NCBI GenBank assembly: GCA_009741485.1
Contig: CM019238.1
Coordinates: 9,033,477-9,097,476 of the forward strand
From: Malurus cyaneus samueli
Lineage: Eukaryota > Chordata > Aves > Passeriformes > Maluridae
Reading direction: 5' to 3'
DNA: 64,000 nucleotides
The notes under the pieces are model-generated. The model did not search any database. It had not been told where the DNA came from and worked only from the letters and a program-made list of their open reading frames with translations. A program made the translations under genes and the position numbers. Below, piece by piece: positions 35,873 to 49,122 of this stretch. The first letter of the stretch is position 1. Each line of letters begins with the position of its first letter.

Positions 35873-38800
35873 TGGCTTCCTACTGTATTTTAAGAGAAAT
35901 AAGAACATGTCAGGCACAAAGCCCCACAGTCTTCGAGACTGAAAGGGAAGCGCTCCCCTTTGCCTCCTTTGATGAGTCTCTCAGCCTCTGGATAACACCA
36001 AAGTTGAGATGGCAGTAGGGGCAGGAAAAAGGTAAAACCACCAAACATGTCATCCTGCCTTGTGTCAAAAAGGAATTTTTATTTGAAGATGACACCTGCT
36101 GCTTGACTTGGCATCACATACCCATAACAAATTGGTAGCAGGTCTGTGTAGGGGAGTCCCAAGTCCCAGCCTGGGTGGGAGCCCCCATGAGGCTCTGCCC
36201 CTGCAGGATTGGCTCCTTAAAAGCAACAATAAAGTACTTTGAGTACTCGAGCCTTGTTTTATTTGTGTGTAGCCATCATGACTCCCATGGGGATGGTGTC
36301 TTGGACAGCATTTTCATCCTGACCTCCCTGCCTGGCTGAGACCACGTCCCCTCTCCCCAGGACCTTAAATCTGCAGGTACGGTCACTTCACTGAGCAAAC
36401 TGTCACCTAAAATACCCCTGAAAACCCTCACTTTTAGTGGTACAAGGAAAATGTGTATAAGGAAATGAGAGATTAGATTGGTTAGATGCATTTTTTTTTT
36501 GCCCAGTGCTTATCACAAATCCCCTCACAGCAAAAACGTTAGCTGTGTCGGAACAATTTGCACTCAGGCTTTCCAACCTGTAGTTCAAAAAATGTAAACA
36601 TCAGGCCATTAAGATTTAATTGCTTTTTATATTCTCCGTGGAAGCTTTTACTATGAACTATTCATAAGCACGCTCAGGGTTGTCCAAAAAAAAAAAAACA
36701 TTAGAGCTTTGCATACAGAGGAATGAATGTGCTCAGGAGCATCTTGGAGCAGCAGGGTGCAGGGAAATGCTCTCAGAGAGACCCTACCCTACAAAGAGAC
36801 CCCAGGTCTGGGGTAACTCGTGGCACTGGGACACTCAGGGACCTGGCTGGGGCCAGGTGAGGAAGCAGTGGGGGCTGGAGCAGGCACATCGTCCTGTTGC
36901 TGCTAAATGGAGGTGTTTGACTTCAATTTCCTGCTCTTGTTTGACAGCTAAAACAGGCAGAAATCTCTGACCTGAATTCTTTTCCTAACTCAGAGAGCTC
37001 CTCACCAAATAGGAAGGGATTTTCCCCCGCCAGGAAATTGTATTGCAAACTTTAAAGTAAAATACAATTCTGGTTTTAGTTTAATTCAGTTAGATTTTCC
37101 ATTAATACTTCATTAAATACTTGCCTTCTTGTGTTGTTGAAACACTTTCTTTACTATTCTTCCTGCGATATTTTCACCTAAAATTTCTAATAGACAATAG
37201 AATAATTGTCTAACTTCTATGCTCTGTGATAACATGTACATGTTTAACTGAAAAACTACTGAGCAATTATTGAGTGAGAAGAAGGAAAAACTAATAAAAA
37301 GGGAAGAAGTGTGAGAATTCTTGATAGCATGTTACATTTCACAGAAAGATGGGACAGTCACTGAAAAATAAAAGAAAACAGACAAATGCTTTTTGCTTTA
37401 CTAAACCTTGTCCAGACTACATGCCAGTGAACTGTTACTGTTAACTCCCAGGATTTGAGGTCAGATAATCAGTGGATATCAATTTTAGCCCATTCCTTTT
37501 TTATCAGTTTACCTCCTGGAACAAATCTTATCTTTCATTCCTAACTATATAAATAAGTATATAAATTTATTAAGGTCCAGCTAGTAACAATATAACCATA
37601 GGTTTGAAATGCCTTCCAATTCAGCATCTGTAACACTGCCTTAATCTTCAAGAAGAAAGAACCAATGATTTTTTAAAAAGTCCCCATGTTCCTAATTAGC
37701 CACAAAAAGTTAAAAGTAATTTTTATGGAGATATGATTATGTGCTTTCTTTACATGTGTTAAATGTCATCTTCACTTCCAATGGCAAAGCTAGGTAGGGA
37801 CAAAGCATTTATAGCAATACCATTAAAAAAGGATTCATAATCCATTTGTTCTACACAGTTGGTGCTCTATTAGTGCAGTATATTCACTGCTGCCATGATT
37901 AGGAGAAATCTAATAACATGAAACTAGATCACTAATTTTTGACTTCCTACTTCTCAGTTTCCTTCAAGGGGTAAAGAGCTGTTTTACTGAAACCTTTTAA
38001 AATTACATTCATTGGAAATTATACAGTAAAACGCGTTCAGCAGATTATTTCTTCACAGAGAAAGTGTGAAAGTGTGAAATTACCTAAGCCTAGAGCAGCA
38101 CTGGGAACAATGCAATGAGTCTTTAGCTCTGCAGTCCTGCTCACCTGCTAGCAGAGATCACCATTTCTCCAGAATATAGCCCCACTAGTCTGTAATGTGC
38201 ATTTATCCTTTCATCACCCACGGGCAGGATTTGTCTCCTTCCCTTCGTTTTCCCTGGTAGTGCAAACTGCTTTCCCTCTTCCCCGCACTGAACATCACCT
38301 CCCACACCTTCACTGTGCTCTCTCAGCTTCAAAGGAGCAGAAACCTCCCAACAGCTGTAAGAAATAAAGTCAGTCCTCCAGCAGTAGCTCCTCTCTTGCT
38401 AAACTGGAGGCATTAGTGAGTTTTTTCACTGGATTCATCCTCCCTGGTGCTTCCCCCAGCACAGGCCACATTTCCCTTCCTCTCTGAGAGATGCAGTCAG
38501 GCTCAAAAGAGAGGAGGAGAGGGTGAGCACAGCTCAGGAACCACTGCTGTCTCTAGTCCTAACTATCTAAAAAAATCTTTTTAGAGTTCCTCTCCAAGCT
38601 CTGTCTAAGCGCTACAGGCAATTAAAGGCTGGCTACATGGGAGAGGATTTAATTTTGCAAGAGGACAAGTGGAATGGAGTTATCTCTCATGAATAACCAG
38701 TGCTGGGCTCGTCCCTCACCTTCCTGCGTTTTGTGCAGTCAGACAAAACCGAGCTCAAAATGACATGCAGGGCAATGGATAAAGATCACTGTGTCACCAC

Positions 38801-41800
38801 AAAAGACTGCAAAAGGAGAGCATTTTGGGTAAAACAATTCTGAGAAATAAGTGTTTTAGAAACAGTTTGTAATGTAAGATGCAAGGCACAGGCTTGTGCA
38901 TACAGTTCTACTGAACTTTTATCTGGCATGCAGGCTTCAGTCATCACACAGCACTTGTTTCCAGCACACATTCCATATGTGAGCCTATGGCATGTTCAGC
39001 TCCCAGCAGGTGCTTCAGAGCCACAAGCTCAGCCTGATTTTACAGCCCGATCTGTAATGATCACCCTGCAAACCATGTCACTTTAAACGAAGGCTGAGAA
39101 ATTATCTTCACCATCAAACAACTTTATAACCTTATTTAAACCATTCTTTCGTTTCATTTCTTCCATCTTCAATATTTTTGGTCCTTTTTTCTGTGCAGAT
39201 CTTTTCTAAAGATGATATGAAGCACAATGCTGCAGCTCGAATACATGAGACTCCTCTGCCCTGGCTGCTGAAAGGTGTTAATCTGCAACATCCTCTTCAT
39301 TGCCTGGCAATGGCAGGATGTGCGAGAAGAAAGGACCTCAGGTTCCAGATCAACCACCAAAAAATTAATAGTGGCCCAAGTATTATCCAAAAATTGGAAA
39401 GGTCAACAGTCCCACCCTAAATGTGTCTTTTTTTCTTGAAGCAGCAGTTTAGGACATAATTTGCTGACTATCATAACCATAATGTTATTTAAATTGAATT
39501 CATTCTGAATGTAATTTACCGCCAAAGTTTATTGAGCTTATTTTAACACCATAGTGGGAGATTAAAAATTAAACTATCATTTTAACTATTTTTATAAAGG
39601 TTACATTAGTACTTTTCATTTCTTTATTGCCTTGCTGAATGTCAGGGTGCAGAGCACTCAGTGAAGCCTGACAGTGGCTGAGAGACATAAAGGTCATGCC
39701 GTGTACATTTGCTTCAGGAGTTCAACCTTTGCTTCACCTAGAAAACTACTCACAAAATTACTGCCTACAACAAAAATAAATAAAAGAGGAGGTCGTCCAC
39801 ACCCAGAGCACCAGACACACTGCAAGAAGCTCTGACCTGGGAAAATCCACCAGCCCTCAGAAGTATCTTTCCATTTTAGTTTCAGTGATGTTTTAAATTC
39901 AGACACAGAGCTCACCTGTGCCCACATGGAGCGATACCATCACACCTTCCCACTGCAGCATGAGGTGTTTGCCAGAGTTCCTTTTGCTCCCCAGAGCCCT
40001 GAGATTCTTCTGAGGGCCAGAACAATAATAAATATTAATATCATGCAAATTAACTGTTAACAATACTAAAACACATGACGGCTGATTACATAATAGGTGA
40101 TAACAGCAATTAATTCACACTGAAGAATGTGTCTGCCCTAGTTTTGCCCCAAGCACCCACACACATCTCTTCATTTGTCATTAGTGCCATTAGTGTCTTA
40201 ATATAATAATTTAAGAATTAATTTAAAATATGCATCACCAGTTGAAAATATTTTTCGTCCACTTCAAAGGAACAATTTTTTCATAGTAGGGTTTAAATTG
40301 AATTGAGACATGAAGTATTTGGTTAACAGGGCACTTAACTTTTATTAGAGGTTAGTGTGTCATTTTTACTGCTGTTGCAGTGTTAAGCTCAGGGTTTTTT
40401 CAGGAGCAGCTCTGAAGTCATTATTATCTGAAGGTGCTTAAAACTCAGGATGTGAGCAGGAGCAGAGCAGGGGGTCATTTCTGATGGGACATGGAAAGAA
40501 ATGTTATGGGTCCAAACTCAGGGCAGAGGGGCACTGCCACCACCCAGCCACCTTGGCACAGGGCACTGAGAGCCCGGGGCAGCACCCACAGGAAGCTACA
40601 AACCCAGAGCTTCCAGGGCCTGGTTTTAGAATAAAAAGGCTTGGGGAAGTGTTCATGGCTGTGGAAGGCGTACAGGCTGAGACACTGAAGCTCTGGATGA
40701 GCTTTTTGGTCGCTGCTCCTCCTGCACAATCAGCGCAGGTGTAACAGAGAGCAGAAACCAAAAACAAAGGAAATCCTGCACAACTGGCTGAGAAAAATGT
40801 TCAGCAAGGTGCAATATCCACCCTGGGCCAGGCCAGTTTGGGCTGTGCAGCCCTCCTTGCACAGGGAACGCCTGTCCATCCGCACCGCGCGCCCCGAGCG
40901 GTCCCACACCTCGCTCTGTGCATCGTGTGGTTTGTGTTTGTTAGTTTATTTTTGCTTCTGTTTCCACAAGGTTTGACACGAACACAAAGGTGATCAACTG
41001 TAAAAGACAAGTGTTGCACAGCCCTGTGAAAACCAGGGCACCGTAGCCTTCAGCACAAGGCAGCCCAGGAGCCTCCTGCACCACGCCGAGCTCCAGCTGA
41101 GCAAACTGAGCTGCTCTTGCCAATTGAGGGCCTTTCCCTATCATGTTCAGCATTTCTGATGATGGATTTTTTGGCTGTTTTCTTTCTTTACCTGGTTTAT
41201 CTATTTTTCCTGCCTATGCCTTTGCAGAACATTTCTAGTGCCCTGGACATCTCCATGCATTATCAGCTACAACGGCCTGCAACTCCTGAATGTGCTCAAA
41301 CCTGAGTTTATTCTCTATTTGGCATCCTAAGTAAATCAAGACAATTTTTAGACCAAAAAGTCTATCTTTTTGAATTTCCAGTATATATAAGTCCAATCAG
41401 TGAACCACTTGGGCCTGGTAGAAATGCACAAGCCAAAACCCTACAGTTCTGTAGGCGCTTTTTCTCCAGTTCTATTTGTTCTTCATTACAACAGCGCAAA
41501 ACATTGGAAATAAAAATGAAGAAGACAAATAAGATCTGGTTAGCAAGGGAGATAATAAGCTAATAACCAGCACGTTACACTCCGTATGCGCTTAATGAAT
41601 CAATGCTGGCAGGAAAAAAGATTGCTGGTGCCTGAGGCACTTAATAACAGCGTGTAACATAACATGCATTTCCTTTAGGTGTCTCTCATAAAATGTATGG
41701 ACAATTTCTGTTTCTAAAGTAATGAGAGCATAGGTGGATGCTGTCAGGATGAGAATTTGGTAGCCTGTGTGAAGCTGCAGGAAGGCAGCCAGCTCGTCGG

Positions 41801-41830
41801 TGTGGTGCAGGACCTGGGGCAGCAGGTCCC

Positions 41831-42901
41831 TGTGGTGGTTTTACTTGGCCTTTTGAGGTGGGGGGGGCCAAAAGATGGCGCCTGTGAGAGTTCGGAGGCT
41901 TCCACCATGTCCAGTAGAGCCAATTGCTGTTGCTCTGAGATGATGGACATGCACTGACCAACCTGGCCAATTGGAGATCGTGGTTACGTCCCTTGAAGAA
42001 AACATATTAAAGAAAAATCAAAAAGAGCACTCAGAGTAGTTTGCCAGTGAGGAGGCTGGAGAAATATGTGAAGGATGCAGACACCAAGGTCAGTGCAGGA
42101 GGGGAGGCTGCCCCAGGCCGCCGGGCGGATCCTTTGTGGGCCGTGGATGACCAGGTGGAGCAGGCTGTCCCCTGCAGCCCATGGTGACCATGGTGGAGCA
42201 GGCTGCCCCCTGCAGCCCATGGGGCCACAGAGGGTGAGGAGGCCACCGCAGCCCCGTGGAGGAGGAGGTCCCCACGACCGGAGCGGCGGACACGGGAAGG
42301 GGGCTGTGGTCCGCAAGAAGACCCATGGAGAGAGAGGCCTGCTCCCGAAATGGAACAGCCTGGCTTTCTGACTGTACCCGGGGAAAGAGACCAGGCTGAG
42401 GACAGTTTTGGGATGACTGTTTGCCGTGGGGGGGACTCACGTAGCAGCAATGGTGTGGCCTGCTGCTCGTGAGAGTGGAGCCACCCGGAGGTTCATCGGC
42501 GAGAACTTCTCCCGTGGGGGCACCCCACGGCATCGCAAGGGAAGGAATCTCTCCCTCAGCTGTCCAGAGGATCCGGTGAATGAACTGACCAACCCCACGC
42601 CCTGTTTCGTCCTGTCTGCTTTGTTGTATGTGGGAAGGGGGAAGGGAGTGGGGAAAGATCGTGTCTTTGAGGGTTGTATTTATTTCTCATTCTCCTCCTC
42701 TGTTAGTATATAATTCACTTGATTATTTAAGTTGTGCCTGTTTTCTCCATTAAGTGTCTTCTTCCCTGTTCCTTATCTCAACTAAGAACTTTTGTTAGTT
42801 TTTTTCCCCTTCGCTCTTCTCACCCGGTCGTGCTGGTCGGGGAGAGCGAATGACAGGCTAGTTGTGGGTGCCTGGCTTATGTCCAGCATCCAAACCAGGC
42901 A
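41831..42901 (-). mobile_element. Solo LTR of an avian endogenous retrovirus, 1071 bp, in copy 1 only
   Basis: The insert is bounded by TG...CA: plus strand starts TGTGGTGGTTTTACTTGG and ends AACCAGGCA, flanked on both sides by GTCCC (41826-41830 and 42902-42906). Copy 2 has the uninterrupted site with one GTCCC near 56168. Style and ends (on the minus strand, TGCCTGG at the start, GACATAAGCCAGGCACCC shortly after, and CCACCACA at the end) resemble LTRs common in bird genomes, and internal GGAGCAGGCTG...CAGCCCATGG repeats fit that family type. No gag, pol or env sequence is present. Orientation is judged from this similarity; the family name is not assigned. Confidence 0.85.
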
Positions 42902-45900
42902 GTCCCCCAAGGCCGAGGGCAGCAGTGTCCTCCCCACCCTGGGCACCACCAGAGACCCAGCACCACCTCCAGCTCCAGAGATGGTGGACAGGTTTAGAAA
43001 TGAGCACAGGAGCTGCTGGAAATGAAACAGCAATGAACACGAACAAATCACAGCGCCTGGAGCTGCCTCCCGCCAGCAGATGCTGCAGATGTTGGGATGC
43101 ACAGCTCACAGCTAACAGCATCCACCTGAAAAAAAAACTTCATCTTTGGCTCCATCCTCATCACCCCTCACACATTCCTCACACCTGGGGCTGTTGGGCT
43201 TTTCTTTGGCCTCCACCTGGCAGCTTCTCCTGTGCAAGTTCAGCTGTGGAAGGAGCCATCATTCCTCCCCATCTGTGGCTGCCTCCTGTGTGCCCAGACA
43301 TGCTCTCCAAAGCATCCTCATTTCTATGAACAGCCTGTAATCAGCACTGGAATACTTTAGGATTCATTTTAGTGAAGTATGTAAGGTTTGAATTGCATTC
43401 TCTCATCTGGCAATTAATGCTGTGAAGAGATCCTGCCCAGTGTAACAATAGCTATAAAATTGCTTCAGTTACATGGGATGCAGAAGGAAGAAATTACACG
43501 ATATGATCATCACTATTATTTTTACTTTTTTGGTTTTGCTTCTGCTAAATCTTGTAACATCCTCCATGAACTTATTTCCTTTCAAAATTACTTCCTGGCA
43601 GAAAAAATGGAATTAAAACTCTGAAAGGGACATCACACCATTTCAGAACGAGTCAAGGTCAGCTAGTTACTTTTTCAAGTACAAAACACCACAGTGCTCC
43701 CTGCCAGCCAGGGAGAAGCTGCCTGCACTCCTCTGTCTGCACATTCTAGTCTGGGCAATGAGGGAAAACAAACAAGAGGAAATGGGAGGGAGCAGCATGG
43801 TACCAGAAACACCATCTGACCTGGTGCCATGGGGGATCAGGTTTAAAGACTAATTTCTTATGAGTTGCAGTGACAGAATCTTAATCATATTGGGATGGCA
43901 AAGGGGCACTGCCCTGCCACAAATCTCCAGTGCTCTCTCAAATATCAGCTCCACAGCGACAGCAGCTGCAGCCACTGGTTTGTGTCCTTTGACTAGAAGC
44001 CAGTTTATACAATTAATAACGCATCCCTGCCCAATCAACAGAACGATCCGTCCTTGCCCCTAGGTACTAATCATGTGTCAAGACAATTAATTGCTGAGAT
44101 GTACTATGTGAGGAAGGTTGCCCTTAATGTAAAATGTGGCAATTTTTCTGAAGGGCCCAAGGCGACGATCATCTGAATATCCTTCTTTACAGTAACGCTA
44201 CCCTCTCTAGATGAGAGGAGGACTTAGTCAACACGAGACCTAAAAGCAAACCTCCCTCTGGGTTGGAGCCCACGAGATCCGGAGCACCCTGCCACCTCCC
44301 GCCGAGCAGAATCACGCTCTTCAGCAAAGGTTACAATTTTCCACTTACATTGGATCAAAAGTCCCTGAAAAGCTAAATTTAAATGCTGTTCACAGCCAAG
44401 GGTTTTTAAGGTTTTTTTTCTTCTCCCACCAACTTTCCTAGTTCTCAAGAAGGGTTTCTCTCGCAGAAGGCTGGTCCAGCACCTGGGAGGGCTGGCCATT
44501 GATTTTCACAGAAAGATGATCAGATCCCCCATTAGTCAGCATCCCACTGGGTGTGTAATTGCCTGCAGACGAGGGGAGCCAGCAGGGAGCCTGAGGACAC
44601 AGGTTTGGGCATGGAAATGACTCAATATGTCAAGGTACTCTTTGGTTCACTTTGTCTACCCTTCCTCTTCTTTCTCCAAGGAAACGGGACAATCAGGGGT
44701 GTGCAAGGAGGGCTGAGTCCTCCCCAGTGACCCCCTCCTTGCTTCAGCCTCTTGACACCTGCTCTGGCTCTGCTCCACACCGTCACCTGTGCAGGGACAG
44801 CCTCCCCAGGAGAGGGGGACAGCTCAAATGGTGACAATTAGACAAGGAGTAACAACAAGCTCTGCCCATCTGCAGCCCGGCTGTTGCCAGGGCCCTTCTG
44901 GGCAGGAATCAGCCCCGTCAGCAAGAGCTGTGGCAGAGCCTGGGTGACTGGGAGTCGCTCTCTCCCCACTGCCTCACCTTGTCTTTTGATTTTTCACTTT
45001 GACTCATTGCTCCCAGTCATCCTTGTCATCAATAATAAGAGGTGCTGAGGCACATTTAACAAATGCGTGCGCTTAATCATCTTGGTATCTGAGAGGAGGT
45101 GTGCAGATAAGAAGGGCTGTTATCTCCATCTCACAGGGCACTGTGAGCGCTCCAGGGCTGCACAGGATGGCTGCAGCCACACCAGCTTCCAGCAGCACCG
45201 TGCAGACACTCCTGGTGCACAAAAAAAGGGGACAAAAGCCCTCCAGCGCTGCGCTGGGTGGATGTAACCTCACTCAGATTTGGTGAGTCCCACCAAATCT
45301 GCCATCGTAGACTCAAGACAACCTTCCCCCACTCGGCTGTAGCTCTCCTTGGCTCCAGCAAAGGCTGCAGAAGGCTTTCCTGGCCACTTTGGTGCGTGCC
45401 ATTGCCATTCCACCCTGCCAGGAACGCGTGGCTCTCCTCACCCCACTGCCAAAGGCCGCCCGTCCCCTCACCATCGGCTCCTTTCACCTACAAATTGCAC
45501 TCATAACACGAGAGCCAGGCCAGAATTCCCCTGAGAGCCTGCAATGACATTTTTCAGGATCTGACAATAAAACACCACTTGTGCTCTGCCTCTCATCTGT
45601 TCACCCGTTCAGTTAAGCTTTCACCCTGTGCATTAGAGAAATGAGTCATCTCCACCATCTCTCATGCACTCGCATTCACAGTACCTTTCCTTAATCTTCA
45701 GTTTTTCGCTATCACCTGAAATATATGCTCCTTAATATCTAATATTACTTTATGGGAAAAAAACACTAAAAAATAAATCACGGTTATAACGAGAAGCTTC
45801 CAAAGACTCTAATCCTAAAATGCACTCCTATAATAGCACGAGGGAATCTCCACGCTCGGAATTAAAAGGATAATTTTTCAGTGCATCCCCAGTTTCCCAG

Positions 45901-46810
45901 ATACACACAACTCTTCATTTTCACCTGCAAATGACTCCATAGATTAACAGAGAGACAAAACTCAATCAAGCATGTCTGTCATTGCGATTATGGCCTGGCT
46001 GTAAAGCAATTTCACAGAATGGGAGAGAACCATGATATACCTACCACAGCTTAAAAGCCTTCTTCATTGCACCAGATTTACATAACTTTATTCGGTGTTG
46101 TAGATTAAAGGTTCAGAAAAAATTCATATTTACCCATAGGGATGGGAAATGAGCGAAGCCGTGACACCGGGGGTAGTTTATCATTTGAATTGGGTTTTGC
46201 ACCTGCAGAATTCCCCTCTAGCTTTTTGGCAACATCCTGTGGCTTCCACAGACCCAAAAACTGCAAGGGACTATTAGTGTATTTGTATTTTCTATCTAAT
46301 AAAAAATAGTAGTAAGCTGTAAAGATTGAATTAGAGACCTCAGTGGTTTTTGGGCTTGACTCAGGCTGTGGAGTTTGGTGAGGAAGCCCTTAATTCTCCA
46401 AGGAAAATGAACAAAGATCCTTGTGCTCTTTTCCACTTGAAGACCTTCCAGAGTAACTTTAGTACATTTTCAAAAAATTGCCCCCGGTGGCAATTTTGGA
46501 GCCATATCTATCAATTCAGGTTGCCATGTACAGCCATTTGCAAATTCTGACATGCCCTCAAATCCTGAATCTGACTTAACATTTCTTCAAGCAGTTTCTG
46601 ACAGTTTAAGCAAGAAATGCAGACTTTTGAAATGAGAACTGAAATTCTCACTCTTGTGAAAACACTGAGTGGTATGAGAGTTGACATGTCAATCATCCTG
46701 GCTGCGGAATGAGCGTTCGTGCTTATTTTACTGGGAAATGAGCAGGTGTGCAGGCCAGGCAGAGCATGGCTGGGTGATGCTGCACCCCAGCTTGAAAGGA
46801 AATGGACACA

Positions 46811-46930
46811 AATCGTAGAGTCATGGAATTATTTAGGTTGGAAAAGACCCAAAGATCATTGGGTCAAAGATTATCCAGCCATTTACCCAGCGCTGCCAAG
46901 TCCACCACCGAACCATGTCCCTGAACCGCT
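46811..46930 (-). mobile_element. CR1 LINE 3' end, minus orientation (duplication copy 1)
   Basis: Begins with TCGTAGAGTCATGGAATTAT, then TTAGGTTGGAAAAGACC, CCCAGCGCTGCCAAGTCCACCACC, the reverse complement of a CR1 tail. The same element is at 60080-60199 in copy 2. Confidence 0.85.
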
Positions 46931-48902
46931 GCAGGAGGCTCCCCACTGGCAATTGAATGTCCTTTGAAAACTCAAAATAGTCAGCCCTGATTCGGTCAAA
47001 TCAATGCAACCAAAGGTAGTGTGGAGATTTTCAAGAAGCTGATCACATTTTATATGGAATGGCTGGATCACATCATTTATAGGGAGAAAGCCACAGCAAT
47101 TCTTGGCAGTGTGTGACTTGTTCCCATGAGGGCAAGGGAAAAACCCAGGGCCAGGGTTGTCTCTTCAGGGTAGCCAGTCAGGGGGGATGATTTTTGTTCC
47201 TTATGAAACTCTTTTTTGCCCTCTTCAACAGAAAGACAGAAATCTGATGCCGTTTCATTTCGCCTTTCCCCCAGATCCTGATTCTTCAAGGCTGAAGCTG
47301 AGTTCCCTGGAACTGTGGTGCTGAAACACATACCTCAGTACTTGGCTGAATCAGTCCCTCTTGAAGTGCAAGGAGGAAGATATTCAAGCTTTCTAACCCA
47401 GCAGCACAGCAGGGAAACTGCTTGTCTCTGCGTGATTGTGTAATTGCTTTTCAAAGAGAGAAGCGAGTCTCTATCCACATTGCACTAACAAACCTCAGAA
47501 GTCACTTTGCTCTCCCAGCCTAACTTTCAAGATTATTTGTTATGGATAAAAGGAAAGACACTTCTATTTCCATAGCTGACAAGCTTTGCCTCAGGGCATG
47601 CATTTATTTTCCATGCTGTTGATCTCTTCCTCCCTGTATCAGGCTAATTCATCAGATTAATAAAGGACGATTTAGCTTCCTGCAGGGTGTTATTGATCTC
47701 TCGGGGAACGTGGCAGTTGTTTGCTATGCCACCTTTCCCCTGAGCAAAGGGATGATTTTTAAATATTTCTAATGCTTGAAGGCTACAGCTGGCTCTCAGC
47801 AAGCAGCTACAGAGGAGCAAAAGGCAGCAGCAGAGAGGAAATGTAGAATATATCACCTGAATCCCTCTTTCCCTGCCTCTGTACTCACTGGTGAGTCCAG
47901 AGCACACAAAGCCCCAGCGAGGAGTGGGAGTGAGCACCTGGCTCCAACGAGGGGCATCAGGAACACAAGGCACACCTGGGCTGAGCTGGCACACATTTCA
48001 TCCACCCACAACAGGAATTATCTGAGAAATCATAGATCACCAGGTCAGAAAGGCCCCTGTGCTGGCCTGTCTCAGACCCTGTCAGGTTCTGTTTCAGGAA
48101 TCTTCATGGATCATCCAGCACACAGAGTGGCTCCTTAGCAGTGCTGAAATGCCCCACCAAAATCATTCCTGCTGGATGAGGAGCTTTAATTCTCTGTAAT
48201 CTCTCAGCTGTTCTCTGGCTCCCTGCTTGTCTGGGCAGCAATCCCTGCCCTGCAAACACAGCCTGGCTCCTGACTTCCAGGATGCAGGGCTTGATGCTTG
48301 ACCTCATTAAAAAACAAACAAATGAAAACTGTTCATTTGTGCCAAGCTAGAAAGCCCAGACGCTCAGACTCAGTGACTTACTACTTCATTCTTCACCTTT
48401 TTTCTGATTTAATGTCCCCTGTGGCTGTTTCATTTTCCCCCCAAAACCACAGACAGAAGTGTTAAACTGTGACAGAGCAAGACCCCACCAGAGCTAAGCA
48501 GACACCAGCTCCCTCGCTCCCCTGTTTGCAGCTCTGTAAATCCCTTGCCTTGAAACCCACTCAGTATGGACTACATTAATTTTGTATCATTCTAATTCCT
48601 TAATCAACAGTTTTGAAGAATCAAATATCCCCGTAAATTACAACATTATTACCTTTAGCAGTCTAATTTGCAATCTCATTAAAAAGATATGAAGTTCTTT
48701 CCTGTAACCCTGCAGTGGATGGAGTAACTCAGAATAGCTCCCCATCCCTCGTTAGTCGCACCCTTCCCTGTGCTGTTCCGTGGGTGCTCAGATCTGGTGT
48801 CAAGCTGGGCTGGCCTCAGCCCTGCTTTCACTGCTGCCCATCTGTGATGGCCCCAGCACTGCTGACAAGCAGCACGGCCACTTCTGAGAGCTGTGTGGCC
48901 AC

Positions 48903-48944
48903 TACCAGTGACCAGTACCAATGACCAGTAGCAGTGACCAGTGG
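48903..48944 (+). repeat. Short tandem repeat, CCAGTGACCAGTACCAATGA type
   Basis: Degenerate units of ACCAGTRNCARTG; the same block is at about 62172-62213 in copy 2. Confidence 0.7.
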
Positions 48945-49068
48945 TGGCCGTGCTACACCACACACCCAGGGTCACCGTGGGACTCTCCATCCTGCAGCAT
49001 GACCACAGCTGAAAGTGGTTTCTCCCAAACGTGACACATTTATTGAACGTTTCTGCATGGATCAAGTG

Positions 49069-49122
49069 CCTTTTCTGCATTATCAGTGGCTTTTCTGCAT
49101 TATCAAAAGATCTTTTCTGCAG
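49069..49122 (+). repeat. Local tandem repeat around CTTTTCTGCATTATCA
   Basis: CTTTTCTGCATTATCA occurs twice in a row with a third partial unit (TCTTTTCTGCA). Duplicated at about 62338-62391 in copy 2. Confidence 0.75.

Larger units (their letters stand above)
27926..36706. other. Gene-free DNA upstream of SH2D1A
   Basis: No coding exon recognised. Contains the CR1 elements at 31934-32298 and 35770-35872, the old LINE remnants at 29965-30985 and 33435-33880, short CA runs near 34590 and 34885, and otherwise AT-rich unique-looking sequence. In human the next gene on this side is STAG2; none of it is seen here. Confidence 0.55.

Noticed and set aside
39178..39420. 80-codon open frame preceded by an acceptor-like TTTTCTGTGCAG, repeated at 53493-53735
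   Set aside because: Conservation between the two places is only the duplication. No family resemblance and no supporting exon.
42075..42371. 98-codon frame within the LTR (and antisense frames of 110-147 codons)
   Set aside because: The LTR carries no gene; the frames come from its GC-rich repeats.
48030..48130. Possible CR1 start around AAATCATAGATCACCAGGTC
   Set aside because: Only a short weak likeness to the antisense CR1 tail; the rest does not follow the family.
47776..48138. 120-codon open frame repeated at 61045-61407
   Set aside because: Same reason: duplicated non-coding DNA, amino-acid composition without domain features.
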